DNA from: Scylla paramamosain
Taxonomy: Eukaryota > Arthropoda > Malacostraca > Decapoda > Portunidae
DNA length: 64,000 nt
Direction of reading: 5' to 3'
Assembly: GCF_035594125.1 (NCBI RefSeq)
Contig: NC_087168.1
Span: 17,573,150-17,637,149 of the forward strand
The notes beneath the pieces are model-generated. The model had not been told where the DNA came from, made no database searches, and worked only from the letters and a program-made list of their open reading frames with translations. Position 1 is the stretch's first letter, and each line of letters opens with the position of its first letter. Below are positions 1 to 12,544 of this stretch, piece by piece. The position numbers and the translations under genes were made by a program.

Positions 1-3000
1 CTACAACGACCCCTACTACCCTTCCTAAAGCGCCTACGACCACTGCTACTACTTCTACTACTGCCACTACTACTACTACAACTACGATTCCTACTACCAT
101 TACTTCCACCTCCACAACGACAGAAACTACTACTACTACTACTACTACTACAGCTACTACACCAATCACGACTACTACCGTTCCGATAACTCCTGCTATT
201 ACTATCACTACTACTGCTACGCCTGCTGATATTATACCTCCGCTCACTAATAATGCTACTGTCACTATCCCTACCACCACCACTACTACTTCTACTACTA
301 CTGCTACACCAACTGACACGACCATCACGTTATCTACCTCCACTACCACCGCAACCACTATATCTACTACTACTACCGCTGCTTCACCCACTACCAGTCC
401 CTCACTATCTACTACTACTACTACTACTGCTATTCCCACTGTCATCACCACTGTACGACCAACCACCCCCACCACCACTACTACTGCTTCTACAGAACCT
501 ACTACCACAACAACTACTACTACTACCGCCACCACACAACAGCCTGCCACCACAACTACTACTACACAACCCACTACAACTACCACTACCACATTACCCA
601 CCACCACCACCACCACCACCTCGACTGCTACTCCCACCCCATCACCCACCACTCCACCTACCACAGAACCAACCACAACCACCACCACCACCACTCCATC
701 CACCACAGAAGCAACCACTAACACCATCACCACCACCACACCGACGATTGCTACCATCACTCCCATCCTTTCCTCCACCTCCTCCACCTCTACCAGCACC
801 GCCCCTGTGGATAATGTCACCACCACAACAACATCCACCACACTCACCACCAATCCTTCAGCTTACACTACCATCAACAACAATCCAGTCACCACCATTG
901 ATATGCCCACCACTACTACCACTGCAATCTCATCGCTGATTCCCACCACTGCAACACCACCGCTTACTACTACCACTACTACTACCACTCCTACTACGAT
1001 TGGAGAATCTTTGCCTGCTACTTCTTTGACTGACTCTGCTTCCTTGAGACTTGAAAGGACCACCACTACTACGAACGTTACTGACTCAACTAGTAGTGAA
1101 CCATTTAAAACAGCAGCAACTACTACTCCTACTACTACTACTGCTACTACTACTATTACTCCACTAAACAACACTGTCTCTATTATCTCTGCTACTTCGC
1201 CAACTACCACTACTACTGCTACTACTGCTGATACCGTAACACCACTAATTGAAACTCCACTACTTGACACCACCAATACCACCACAACAATTGATATTAC
1301 AACTAACAATACACCGCCCACTACCAATACTACCAATATCATGACTACACCATTTAATATCACTACCAACACTCCTACTACAAAATCTACTTCTGCTTCT
1401 ACCATCACACAAGCTTCTAACACAATTCCGACCTTCCACACCCATTATACCACCACTAACGTCACCACAACTGATGTCGCCACCAACATCGCATCTACCA
1501 CTACTGAATTAATTTACAACACCACTACTACCACCACCACGCAAACTAACATTCCCACCACTAGCATCACACCAAACATCAGCACACCAACTACTATCAG
1601 TGCTACCACAACCGATATTTCTACCACCACTACTACCCCCATCACCACAATTACGACTGCTGCCATCACCACCTCCACCACCACCATACCTACTACTACT
1701 ATTACTACACCAAACATTACTCCTACCACCGCTACCTCTACCTCTACCACTACCACCCCCACCACCACTAGCTTAACTACTACCCCTCCTACCACCACCA
1801 CCACTACTACTACTCCTGCTACCACCACCACTACTGCTACCACTACTCCCACCACCACCACCACCACCACCACTAGCACAGCTACTACCCCTCCTACCAC
1901 CACCACCACTACTACTACTCCTGCTACTACCACCACTACTGCTACCACTACTCCCACCACCACCACCACCACCACTAGCACAGCTACTACCCCTCCTACC
2001 ACCACCACCACTTATACTACCCCTGCTACTACCACCACTACTGCTACCACTACTCCCATCACCACTACCACCACCACCGCCACTAGCACAACTACTACCC
2101 CTCCTACCACCACCACCACTTCTACTACTCCTGCTACTACCACCACTACTGCTACCACTACTCCCATCACCACCATCACCACCACTGAGTCCAACCTCCA
2201 CGCCCACACCACGAGAAACACGAAAGAAGATAGAAGGGAAGAGGAGACGAGAGAAGAGTATGAGGGAGGATGGGAGGACACAAGAGATGATGACTCCATG
2301 AAGTTCGTCGACGACCACAACTTGAGGAGACGCAGGAGAGCTGACGATGAAGAGGAGGAGAAAGAGAAGATATTTAAAGGACAGGGAGCGGACTCAAGAC
2401 GGAATGAGAACACGGCAAAGTTTAGCGGCCGCACTGCGAAGATCTACGAACACTACTTGAGGAGATACAGACGAGGTAGCAATGAAGAGGCGGAGAAGGG
2501 AGTGTTTAAGAAAAGACAGTGGGAGAATTCAAGACGGAATGGCAACACAGGAAAGTTAAGCACTGCGAAGACCTTCGAACACTACTTAAGGAGACACAGA
2601 CAAGCTGACGATAAAGAAAAGGAGAAAGAGAAAAAGGAAATATTTGAGGAAAGACAGCGAGCGAATTCAAGACGGAATGACGATACAGCAAACTTGAGAG
2701 ACAGTACTGCGGAGACTGACGAACACTATTCTAGAGGAACCAAACGAACTAGCGATAAAGAGGAAGAAAAAGGAAAGAAGAGGACATTTGAAGAACACCG
2801 AGAGAATTCAACACGCAACAACAACACAGTGAAGTCTAGGAACCAAATGGCGATGACAAACAAACACTACACAAGAAAACGCAGACAGATCGATAATGAA
2901 GAGACAGAAGGGAAAGAAAACGCGGGAGAAACAGAAAACGAACTAACCTCATCTCTCAACACAACATGGTGGCAGCGCCTAAGCACGTGTCTAGCCTCCG

Positions 3001-3238
3001 TGCAAGTGGTTCTGATGGAGGTGGATGTGACTGCGACCCATACAGTCCACGTTGCTAGCCTGTGGGACGCCGCTGAGACCTTGGACGCCTTAGTTGAGGA
3101 GGGCGCTGCTTTGAGATTACTAGAAGGGGATGCTTTGAGTGTTGAGTTACGGGAGGCGATGGGAAATGTGCATCAACTTAGCGAGAAACTGGCGAACGTG
3201 ACGCAGGTTGTGGAGGCTGCTATCGCTAGTGCCAAGGT

Positions 3239-3317
<79 letters not shown>

Positions 3318-3674
3318 TCATTCATCTCTTTATCTGTTAATCAATCAATCAATTAATCAATCATTCTATTACTTTATTTTATATGTCTATCTATCTATCT
3401 ATCTATCTACCTACCTACCTATCTACCTACCTACTACCTACCTACCTACACGCCCATTTATCAATCTACCTATCAATCAGTCAATCTATCTATTACTCTA
3501 TCTACATATCTATCTACCTATCATGTGTCTCTCCCGTGCAGGCGTGGCAGGCGGCGATGCTGTCGGGCGTGTGTGGGGTGCTAGGCGTGTGTGTGGTGGT
3601 GATGGTGGTGGCCCTCGTAGCGCGCAGACCCTGCAGGCGACGAGGCATTCTGCACATCACGCCCAAGGGAGATA

Positions 3675-3710
<36 letters not shown>

Positions 3711-4003
3711 CACCTCATACCTTAGTCACATATAATCCATTGTTGGCTCGGCTGTTAACTGACTGTGCTTTCTCCCTCTCCTTCTTCTCTCCCTCCCTCT
3801 ACAGGTGTCTCAGCCGCAGCAAGATCCCCACACATGTCTACCTGGATAACACCTCGCCTGTGTGCACCAAATCCTTCGTCACACATGCTTGGAGGACCCT
3901 GCGCCGCCACCACCACCACCACCACCACCGTGACAGCCGCCGCCCGATGATTCCTCTGGAGTTTCTCTCACACCAAGCTGAGGCTGCTGAGAGTACTGGC
4001 TGA
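1..4003 (+). CDS. Mucin-like single-pass membrane protein, 5' partial
   Basis: Three exons: <1..3236, 3542..3675 and 3805..4003. The frame is open from base 3 with no Met until 807, so the start lies upstream. Exon junctions are phase 0 then phase 2, with donors AAG|GTGAGA and AG|GTGAGA and acceptors GTGCAG| and CTACAG|. In order the protein shows: a huge Thr/Pro/Ser/Ala-rich stalk typical of O-glycosylated mucins; five degenerate ~46-residue basic/acidic repeats (2300..2930); a ~95-residue juxtamembrane domain with one Cys and N-glycosylation sequons NTT and NVT; a hydrophobic helix encoded by exon 2 (MLSGVCGVLGVCVVVMVV) followed by RRPCRRR as stop-transfer; then a cytoplasmic tail with seven consecutive His. 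Topology is inferred as type I, with the mucin stalk outside. I recognise no family for the juxtamembrane domain; its position recalls a SEA domain but I see no GSVVV-like site. It is probably a surface or apical-matrix mucin. Being a gene rather than simple repeat is supported by the TM exon, clean splice sites and the non-repetitive 3' part. Confidence 0.8.
1783..2190 (+). repeat. In-frame ~105-bp tandem repeat of the Thr-rich stalk
   Basis: The segment beginning CCCCTCCTACCACC recurs at 1783, 1888, 1990 and 2098 (steps of 105, 102 and 108 bp, all multiples of three). Each copy encodes a Pro-Pro followed by Thr runs broken by PA, A and STA. Period and frame are kept, so the copies arose by tandem duplication inside a coding exon, as in mucin VNTRs. 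Confidence 0.8.
2300..2930 (+). repeat. In-frame ~46-residue basic/acidic repeats with polybasic clusters
   Basis: Five degenerate units begin near 2311, 2449, 2578, 2722 and 2863. Shared order: (E/D)HY, then a basic cluster (RRRRRA, RRYRRG, RRHRQA, GTKRT, RKRRQ), an acidic/Lys stretch (DDEEEEKEK and similar), IF or TF, then NSRRN and NT. Unit lengths differ by multiples of three, so all copies stay in frame. The polybasic clusters resemble furin-type RxxR sites. Confidence 0.75.
3237..3541 (+). repeat. Intron 1 of mucin gene: (GA)n then ATCT/ACCT tract
   Basis: The intron opens with GTGAGAGAGA and continues as (GA)n to about 3316. It then holds a degenerate tetranucleotide tract of ATCT/ACCT from about 3385 to 3525 and ends in CTCCCGTGCAG. 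Almost no non-repetitive sequence remains. Confidence 0.85.
3677..3706 (+). repeat. (GA)n at the start of mucin intron 2
   Basis: The donor GTGAGAG runs directly into about 14 GA units; the remaining ~100 bp of the intron is ordinary and pyrimidine-rich before the acceptor. Confidence 0.85.
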
Positions 4004-4054
4004 CGGAGGCGCTGACGGAGGCGTTGACGGAGGTGCTGACGGAGGTGTTGACTG
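4000..4054 (+). repeat. 12-bp tandem repeat containing the mucin stop codon
   Basis: Four units of CTGACGGAGGCG or close variants start at 4000, 4012, 4024 and 4036, with a partial fifth. The gene's TGA (4001..4003) lies in the first unit, and the same register recurs in each following unit. Confidence 0.8.
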
Positions 4055-4055
4055 A

Positions 4056-4061
4056 ATTAAA
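4056..4061 (+). terminator. Candidate polyadenylation signal ATTAAA
   Basis: ATTAAA lies 52 bp after the mucin stop codon and is followed by a GT-rich stretch (TCTGTCTGTCCGTCTGTCTG), the arrangement expected for a downstream element. No transcript evidence. Confidence 0.45.
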
Positions 4062-4212
4062 TGCTCGTCTGTCTGTCCGTCTGTCTGTTAGGTATGCGTT
4101 AGTGGTTCACGTGGTGTATTTGAATTGTGTTAGATGATTTTTTTTGGATTTATAGGTTTGTGAAGTGTTTTGTGGCTGTTAATTGGTTGCAGAAGGTTGT
4201 TATTATTGATGA

Positions 4213-4276
4213 TAGTAGTAATAGTAGTAGTAGTAGTAGTAGTAGTAGTAATTATTGTTATTATTGTTGTTGTTGT
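4213..4276 (+). repeat. (AGT)n and (ATT/GTT)n microsatellites
   Basis: About a dozen AGT units to 4250 pass into degenerate ATT/GTT triplets. Downstream-flank sequence with no coding signal. Confidence 0.85.
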
Positions 4277-4633
4277 GGCAATGCTCCATCTTTCAGGTTT
4301 CAGTACATCCTCTAGCAGGTTTTGAGTGGAAATTTCCATGGGATGACCTTAGTGAACGGAATGTTCTTCGGCGGAATTTCCACACACAGCAGCGTCAAAA
4401 AACCAGGATGCAGGGCTGGGAGGAAATTTTGTACTTGATTGTTTCGTAATGGTTCACTCTCAATAGCGTGTGACGGGAAGAATAATTACACCATTACAAT
4501 AAAACAAGCTGTAAACATTGTACTCTAAAATCTTTCCTCTGTGACTGTAAGTTCCGGACCTTCTGAGTACTGCAAACGCTCAAATACCTGTAAAGAGTTG
4601 ATATTCCAGTAAAAATATCAAGATGTAAAGGGC

Positions 4634-4816
4634 TTTTTTTTTTTTTTTTTTTTTTTGAGAGGGGAGGTATTTGAATATAGGACTTTTATGTTATATTGGG
4701 AGAGTGGGAGTGGCGCGCAGGTGTGTAATGGCGGTGTAGTGGTGTGTGGTGAGCCTCTGCTATCATGTTGCGGTGAGCTGTGTGCGTGTGTGTTGTTGCT
4801 GTATGTTGTTGCTGTA

Positions 4817-4847
<31 letters not shown>

Positions 4848-4910
4848 ATCATCATCATCATCATTATCACCTCTGTTTAATCGTTGTTGTTGTTGTTGTT
4901 GTTGTTGTTT
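4634..4910 (+). repeat. Poly-T and (GTT)n tracts
   Basis: A ~23-bp T run at 4634..4656, then GTT repeats at about 4810..4847 and 4883..4907 separated by ATC triplets. The Leu/Cys-rich frames here are products of the triplet repeats. Confidence 0.85.
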
Positions 4911-5609
4911 TCATTTTTTTCTTCTTCTCGTCCTTTTTATTCTTTTCACCTCTTTCTTTTCTCGTCCTTTTATTTATCCTCCTCGTGGTTTCCTTTTTCT
5001 CGTCCTTTCCTTTTCACGTCCTTTCTTTTTTTCTGCTCGTTCCTTTTTCTTCACCTATTTTTTTTTTTATTCTACCCTACTCCAGCCACCACCCAGCTGT
5101 CCATTGGCCGTCACTGCACGTGTTCCATCAGATCCGTATCAGGTTCACGAGGGAAAACCCGGGGAATAACACTCAGGGACACTAATCGAGTAACCTCCTG
5201 CATTCACCTGTTCTGTTTAGCGTCCCTCCTTCACTCTTGCGTCCTCTGGTACAAGGGTATAGTCTCTCATCCTTGCTGTGGTGTGATGTCAGTCTTAGAA
5301 AATCCAGTAAGGAGTAGGTAAGAGTTAAGATTGAGGACAGATGTTAAAAGGTCACAGTTGAAGTAAATAATGGTGGATTGTTCGAGTTAAATGAAAGAAA
5401 AAGCAAAAATAGAACTAAGCAGAAGTAAAACTATACATAAATACAGCAACACAAAAATAAAACAACTCAGTGGAAGTAAATATGGCAAATTGTTCAACTA
5501 AAATGACAAACAAAGTAAAAATGACGAATGCAGTTGAAGTGAGTATGGCATATTGTTCAACTAGTATCATATACAGAGCGTGGTCCTGAAGATTATATTC
5601 TATATTTTA
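4911..5609. other. Intergenic, no gene seen
   Basis: TTTTC/CTCGTCC-rich sequence to about 5070, then ordinary AT-rich DNA. A ~65-bp segment ending in GTAAATATGGCAAATTGTTCAACTA recurs in variant form at about 5350, 5470 and 5540. No splice-bounded open frame. Confidence 0.6.
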
Positions 5610-5818
5610 CAACACTTATGCGCCGCACCTTGACTGCTTTTGAAAGCCTTTGGTTGAAATTACACGTATTTTTAAGGGTGTTTTCATGCTGTTTTCGTGA
5701 TTGACAACATTTCTGCACTATGAACATGAGAAACACTTTTGGTAAGCATGTCTATGGCCTTTGAAAATAGTGGTGAGACAGCAAAGCGTTTCAGAATACG
5801 GGTCATAAGAATGTACAT
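5610..5818 (+). repeat. Dispersed repeat family, copy A
   Basis: Shares ordered blocks with copies near 20.6 and 27.5 kb: GCGCCGCACCT at the start, TTTTTAAGGGTGTTTT, AGAAACACTTTTGGTAAG, then GGCCTTTGAAAATAGTGG, GAGACAGCAAAGCGTTTC and AGAATACGG. Several blocks are diverged here. Directly followed by satellite-related sequence. Confidence 0.65.
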
Positions 5819-6300
5819 ACCTGTACAAAAAAAAAATAAATAAATAAATAATTAATTAAATAAATAAATAAATAAATAAGTAAATAAATAAATGAAAAAT
5901 GAAAAAAATAATAAAAGTAAATAAATAAATAAGTAAAATCAAATAAATAAATAAATAAAATAAAATAAAAATTTTTCCGATAAAATTTTTCAACTAAGAT
6001 TAGAGATGATCAAATCATGAAAAGTAGAAGAATAATGTTGATATAAAAGTATAAATGAATAAAAAAAAATGTATTCTTTAAGTATCTTATTTTTTTTTTA
6101 TTCGAAAAGTGAAGTATGATTATGGACAATAAAATCTTGAAAATAGAAGATATTATCTATATGAAAAACATGTTATTAAAAAAAATTTCGTGTCCTAATT
6201 TTTTTAAGGTTAAATCTGTTTATTTTCTACACACCACTCCTAAAGACTCAATAGAATATTTTACACATGTACAATGGTTCTTCTTTAACTAACTAAAAGA
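5819..6300 (+). repeat. Diverged single copy of the 52-57 kb satellite monomer
   Basis: Blocks occur in the order of the satellite monomer: ACCTGTACAAAAA, GATAAAATTTTTCAACTAAG, AGATGATCAAATCATGAAA, then CTCCTAAAGACTCAA, ATTTTACACATGTACAATGG and TTCTTCTTTAACTAAC. An (AAAT)n expansion occupies about 5827..5975, whereas array copies carry (AT)n at a different position. Confidence 0.6.
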
Positions 6301-7560
6301 TTTAAACTAAACTAAGCTAAGTGAAATAAATAAATAAATAAACAAAGTAAATGTAATGCTATTTTGTTGCTAAAAATAAATAAAATAAATAAAAACTAAC
6401 TAAATTAAACCTAATTAAAAAAAAAGATAAGTAAGATGAAGGAAACAAACTAAATTTCACGCTATAAAAAAAAAAAAATATAAAAAAAATAATGAAAAAA
6501 ACTAACTAAACTAAACCTAGCGAAAAGTAAAAAGCAAATAATGTAATACAATCTATGAATTTCTTAATCTTGCATCATAGGACAGACTACAGAATGGGGA
6601 TAGAGAGTCACCATAAAGCATAAGATATAAACACGCCCATATTTAATCATGAAAACTTAACCATTCAGTGTTTGCTATAGGATCATAACCCTTTCTCTGC
6701 CAGTCAACCTTTCCCATTATCATCTACAAGTTTTAAAAGACTTATATTTTGTACTGGAGTCTCTTAAATTCGTATTTCTGCAGCTTAGCAAAAAATAACT
6801 TAACTTCATATTCTTCTTTTTCATCTGTATGTTCGTCCAGACAATTGTTATATTTATTATTTATCATTTATATTTATTATTTATCATTTATTTATCTATT
6901 ATTTATTATTTATTATCTATATTTATGTCAGTGTTAACAAGAGCAGAGGAGTGAAAAGGTTGAGGTAGCCGGAGGACGCACCACCACCTTCACCATCACC
7001 ACCACCAGTAGTAACCAGTCTAGTGTGGTTGAGTGTTAGTGAGAACCGCGCATAGGTGAGGCGGACAGACCAGTGGGATCAGGTAATCGGAAATCCCGCG
7101 TGATCTTGACCTCTATACCTCACTCCTGTCTCGCTGATATCGCCTCTCTATTGCTGGGTCTGTGTGTGTCCACGATCCATTTTCGCCTTCCAAGTAGGAC
7201 GGAAGTGCTGGGATTCCTAAACAAATGGGGTCTTTAGTGTTTTTTGTTTGTGTTTGTATTGGTGTTAGCTTTCCAAGAGTGCCAAGTCGCCTGGTGGAAG
7301 TTTACATAAGGTCCACCACTGAAAGTTAAAGGAAAGACTGGGGAGCTCAAATATTTTAGTACAAGTAGTTATATCTTTGCCAAGGGTTATTCAAATGGAG
7401 TAACAAGTGTGGTGTCATTCGCTAAAAGGGTAAAAATGAAGATGGGATTTGAAAATATATTTTGCTCCTCCTCTTCCTCTCTCTCTTTTTTTTTCATTTT
7501 TTCATCCTTCAAAAAGACGAACATCTGAATTAAGCCTCCCCCCTCCATTTCTCTTTTTTT
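6301..7560. other. Intergenic, no gene seen
   Basis: A-rich with AAAT and ACTAAACT-like repeats to about 6540, TTTAT repeats near 6850..6920, then a less biased stretch (6950..7330) with short CACCAC runs. The latter could hold an untranslated exon but no coding or promoter element is clear. Confidence 0.5.
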
Positions 7561-7881
7561 TCCTCCTCCTCCTCCTCCTCCTCCTCCTCCTCCTCCTCCT
7601 CCTCCTCCTCCTTCTCCTTCTCCTTTTCCTCCTCTTCCTGCATATATAAATAGGAACAAATGAGTGAAGTTATAAATAAACTGAGGGAATGAATGTTGTA
7701 AATACGTGAATGTGAGGAATGCTTTGCTAAATGAGTGACTGTGTGAAGATGTGTGTGTGTGTGTGTGTGTGTAATTTTAATTCAACAAAATAACTCACTA
7801 ATGATTAACCAAATGACTAATATAACAATGCAACAACGAAAAGCAACAATGATAAGAATCAGAGCATCAGTAACAAAGCAT

Positions 7882-7922
<41 letters not shown>
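7561..7922. repeat. (CCT)n, (GT)n and (CA)n microsatellites
   Basis: (CCT)n with CTT interruptions at 7561..7634, (GT)11 at 7751..7772 and (CA)n at 7883..7922. Unique AT-rich DNA lies between. Confidence 0.9.
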
Positions 7923-7925
<3 letters not shown>

Positions 7926-8037
7926 GTAAGTTGTTTGTACTTCTTTTTTCCGCCTCTTAAAATTCTCGTCTTATTCCTGGAAGTGACTCAAAAGGAAACT
8001 GTGGTGATGGTGGTTGTCAGGCTGAACTGGGAGAATG

Positions 8038-9409
<1,372 letters not shown>

Positions 9410-9497
<88 letters not shown>

Positions 9498-9552
9498 GTC
9501 CATATATGTAATTTAGAACGCGGAGAAGAAAGCAAGTAGAAAGCGCGGCGGC

Positions 9553-9613
<61 letters not shown>
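9410..9613. repeat. Facing (TC)n and (GA)n tracts
   Basis: (TC)~42 at 9410..9493 and (GA)~29 at 9556..9613 are reverse complements separated by ~62 bp, so a single strand could fold into a long hairpin. Confidence 0.9.
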
Positions 9614-9614
<1 letters not shown>

Positions 9615-10599
9615 AGAATTATGTCTTTTGTTTTGAGAATCAAGATGAAATAATTGAGCTTCGTATTGTATTTTTCACACATGCATTTGTTGTGGAACTT
9701 GAAAAGAAATATTAGTATGGTTAGGTTTCATTGTGTGCTTTTTTTTTATTCTATGAAATAAATAAAGAAAAGTCAAACTCCATCATATTTTCTTTTTTCT
9801 TTTTTCTTTTTTTAAAAAGATTTCGGAGAATACAAGAAAAGGAAAATAAAATTAGAAGGAAACTGAATTGAATTTCTATCCTATTTCTTTTTTTGTCATG
9901 AAAGAAAAGAAATTGAAAACAGAATAAAGAGGAAAAAGAATCGATAGATACAATGAAGTTATTTACCTTTAGGCAGATAGTAAAGTGTAAATAAAATAGA
10001 AAAAATAAATGAATAAACCGACAGATCAGTCCAGTTATGAAAAACTAGTGAAAACAAAAATGAGAAGAAAAGGAAAGGAATAAACATATCCTTTAGTTAT
10101 GAAGGAAAACAAACTGAAAACAAAATGAGAAAAAAGAGAAAAGACAAATTAATCTAGTTATGCGTTAAGGAAGAAAGCAGAGTGGAGGTAAAATGAGAAG
10201 AAAAAGGAAATAAATAAATGTCTCGTTTAGCTATGAACGAAAACAAATTGAAACAAAAAACAAGAGAAGAACCGGTAAATGTTGTCATTATTTATCTTAT
10301 GAAAGAAAACGAAAAAAATTGAGATTAATCTACTTACATGTTAGAAGAAGAAGAAGAAGAAGAAGAAGAAGAAGAAGAAGAAGAAGAAAAGAAGAAGAGG
10401 GAAGAAATAAAAGCATCGTTTAGTTACAATTTAGTTCAGGTATAAAGAAATGGTTCAGATCAGTTCGTCTTGCATCACGTGGCGCTGTTTTTGCGCGTGC
10501 GATGAGGAAAGAAAACGGGCGGTTCATTGTGTTCCGGTGCGGAGAGTCACGTCCGGGAGGCGAAGGAGGAAAGTGTCCGGGTAAGGACATTCAGGCAGA
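9614..10599. other. Intergenic A-rich DNA with (AAG)n
   Basis: Strongly A-rich on the + strand, with repeated AAATGAGAAGAAAAGG-like phrases between about 10040 and 10270 suggesting a degenerate ~60-70 bp repeat. (AAG)n occupies about 10345..10388. A GC-richer stretch (10460..10600) shows no gene signal. Confidence 0.55.
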
Positions 10600-10975
10600 T
10601 TCCCAAAATTGGTCGTGCGAGTGGAATAGAGGGTGAAAAGTGCTTGTTTGAAGAGAATAGAGATTGAAATGTGCTTGCGCTGTTAGAATAGTGGCTGAAG
10701 AGTAAATAAGTTCGAATAGTGCTTGTACGAACAGAATAGAGGCTGAAAAATGCTTACATAAATTAAATTAGTTTGAAAAGTGCTCGTAAAATTAAAAGAA
10801 AGTTCGAAAAGTTCTTGTGTGAATACAGGAAAGTTTATGAAGTTTGTGTACGAATGAAATAAAGTTTGAAAAGTGCAAGTATAAAAGGAAGCTCAAAATG
10901 TGTTTGTACAAATTAAGGGAAGTGCTTGTGCAAATAAAAATAAAGCTTGAAGATTACTTGTACGAATATTATGTT
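10600..10975. repeat. Degenerate minisatellite, unit ~30-50 bp
   Basis: Phrases such as AAAAGTGCTTGTACGAA and GAATAGAGGCTGAAAA recur about ten times with variable spacing. Copies are diverged, indicating an old array. Confidence 0.65.
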
Positions 10976-11474
10976 TTTTTTCACGTATAGTTTAAAGTCT
11001 GAAAACTTCCTCTAAGAATGTTTAAGGAAAGTTTTAATAGTATCTGAAGTTTTGTTTTATTTTATAATAGGGGGATGTTTAAAAGTATTTGTATGGATGA
11101 TGACAACTTTAAAAAATGATGTTTCCAGAGAATTAAAGGAATTATTAAAATTCTTCCGTTATAATAGAGGAAAGATTTTTAACAATATTCAAGTAAAGTT
11201 TTTAAAGTACTTTTGCGAAGAAGAAAAGCTGAAACATTGATTTTTTTTTTTTTGGCATGTAAATGAATCTTGAACTTTTCCTTCTTTCTTTCAGTCGGGA
11301 AGTATTTTACAGATAATGACCAATGTATAATATTTCAAAGGTTTTACAAATTCAGTCATGCTTGAAAATTCTATAGCAGTAACATGCACTCCTTGTTTAT
11401 ATATAAAAGACTTTGAAATTACACCATCCTTAGAAAACATTGTTAATTTTCTTCCTAGAGTTCTTAAAATGCTT

Positions 11475-11476
<2 letters not shown>

Positions 11477-11544
<68 letters not shown>
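11477..11544. repeat. (GA)n microsatellite
   Basis: About 34 GA units embedded in AT-rich intergenic DNA. The Glu/Arg frames across it are artefacts. Confidence 0.9.
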
Positions 11545-11546
<2 letters not shown>

Positions 11547-11759
11547 TAATGGCAACACGTACATCAGCAACAATATGAATAACATCAAAGGAGAACAAGA
11601 TGAGAATGTAATTAGTTGTGATCATCGTCTTCCTCTCTTTCCTTTTAAGAGACTTGCTTCTTTTCCTCTTGTCTTCTTGGACCTTCTCTCATTCTTTCCT
11701 ACCTCCCATCTTTAATCATTTTCGGGTGTTCGTTTTCTTTCATTCTTCCATGTAAAAAG

Positions 11760-12000
11760 ATCGATAAACAGACAGACAGACAGATAGATAGATGAATAGA
11801 CTGTTTTCTTTCTTTCTTTCTTTCTTTCTTTCTTTTTCACTTATCTGCGGAGAAAGCTTGCTAAATTCTATAGTAGAGATAAAAAAAAATATAATGATAA
11901 TAATTACAAATAAAAATATATGAAAAATAACAATAAATAGATAAATAAATAAAATCTACTTGAACAATTGACTAACTAAAGGAATAAATACATAAATAAG
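11760..12000. repeat. GACA/GATA, (TTTC)n and (AAAT)-rich tracts
   Basis: CAGACAGACAGATAGATAGA at about 11771, (TTTC)n at 11808..11835, then A-rich AAATA-type sequence to about 12000. Confidence 0.75.
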
Positions 12001-12544
12001 AGAGCCAGGCGGGGAGAGGAAGGTACAGACAGATTCAGGGTTAAGTTTTTGCTTCAGGTGTTCCTCTCTCACTACCACCCCCACCGCCACCACCGTATGT
12101 CCCTCACTCCTGCTGGAAGCATCCGCGGCGGTGGTGGTGGTCGTCGGAGGCAGTTTGAAGCCAGAGTTGGTGCAGTGAGGTGGGTGAGGACAGGTCTCTC
12201 CTTCCGTCTGCCTCTTTCCCTCACCTGTTCTCTCATTTCTCGAAAGTCAAGGTGAGGGTCTGGGGAGGAGAAAGATAGAGAGATATAGAAAGTGAGAGCT
12301 TGTCTAGTTTACCTTCATTAATGGCCACGAGGTTAATGGAAATTAGGCACGTGTTACTGTGTTTATCTCACTTCACTTCTTACTTGACATCCACGCGCTG
12401 TACACTCACACAACAAGAACGTGGTACTTTTTTTTCCAGTCCAATTTTTGTGAACTGAGATGAATTTCTGCGTAGTGTTGGGTTGTTATTGTTTGAGCCA
12501 CTGTTACTACTCTGCCTTATACGTATTCTTACATACTTAGTTCC

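Noticed and set aside
253..939. Pro/Leu-rich frame overlapping the mucin exon
   Set aside because: It is the +1 reading of the ACT/ACC triplets of the Thr-rich stalk; the Thr frame is open from the window edge and continues into unique coding sequence.
863..2434. Val-, Gly- and Ser-rich frames on the - strand
   Set aside because: Mirror readings of the same triplets; no splice sites, start context or non-repetitive part.
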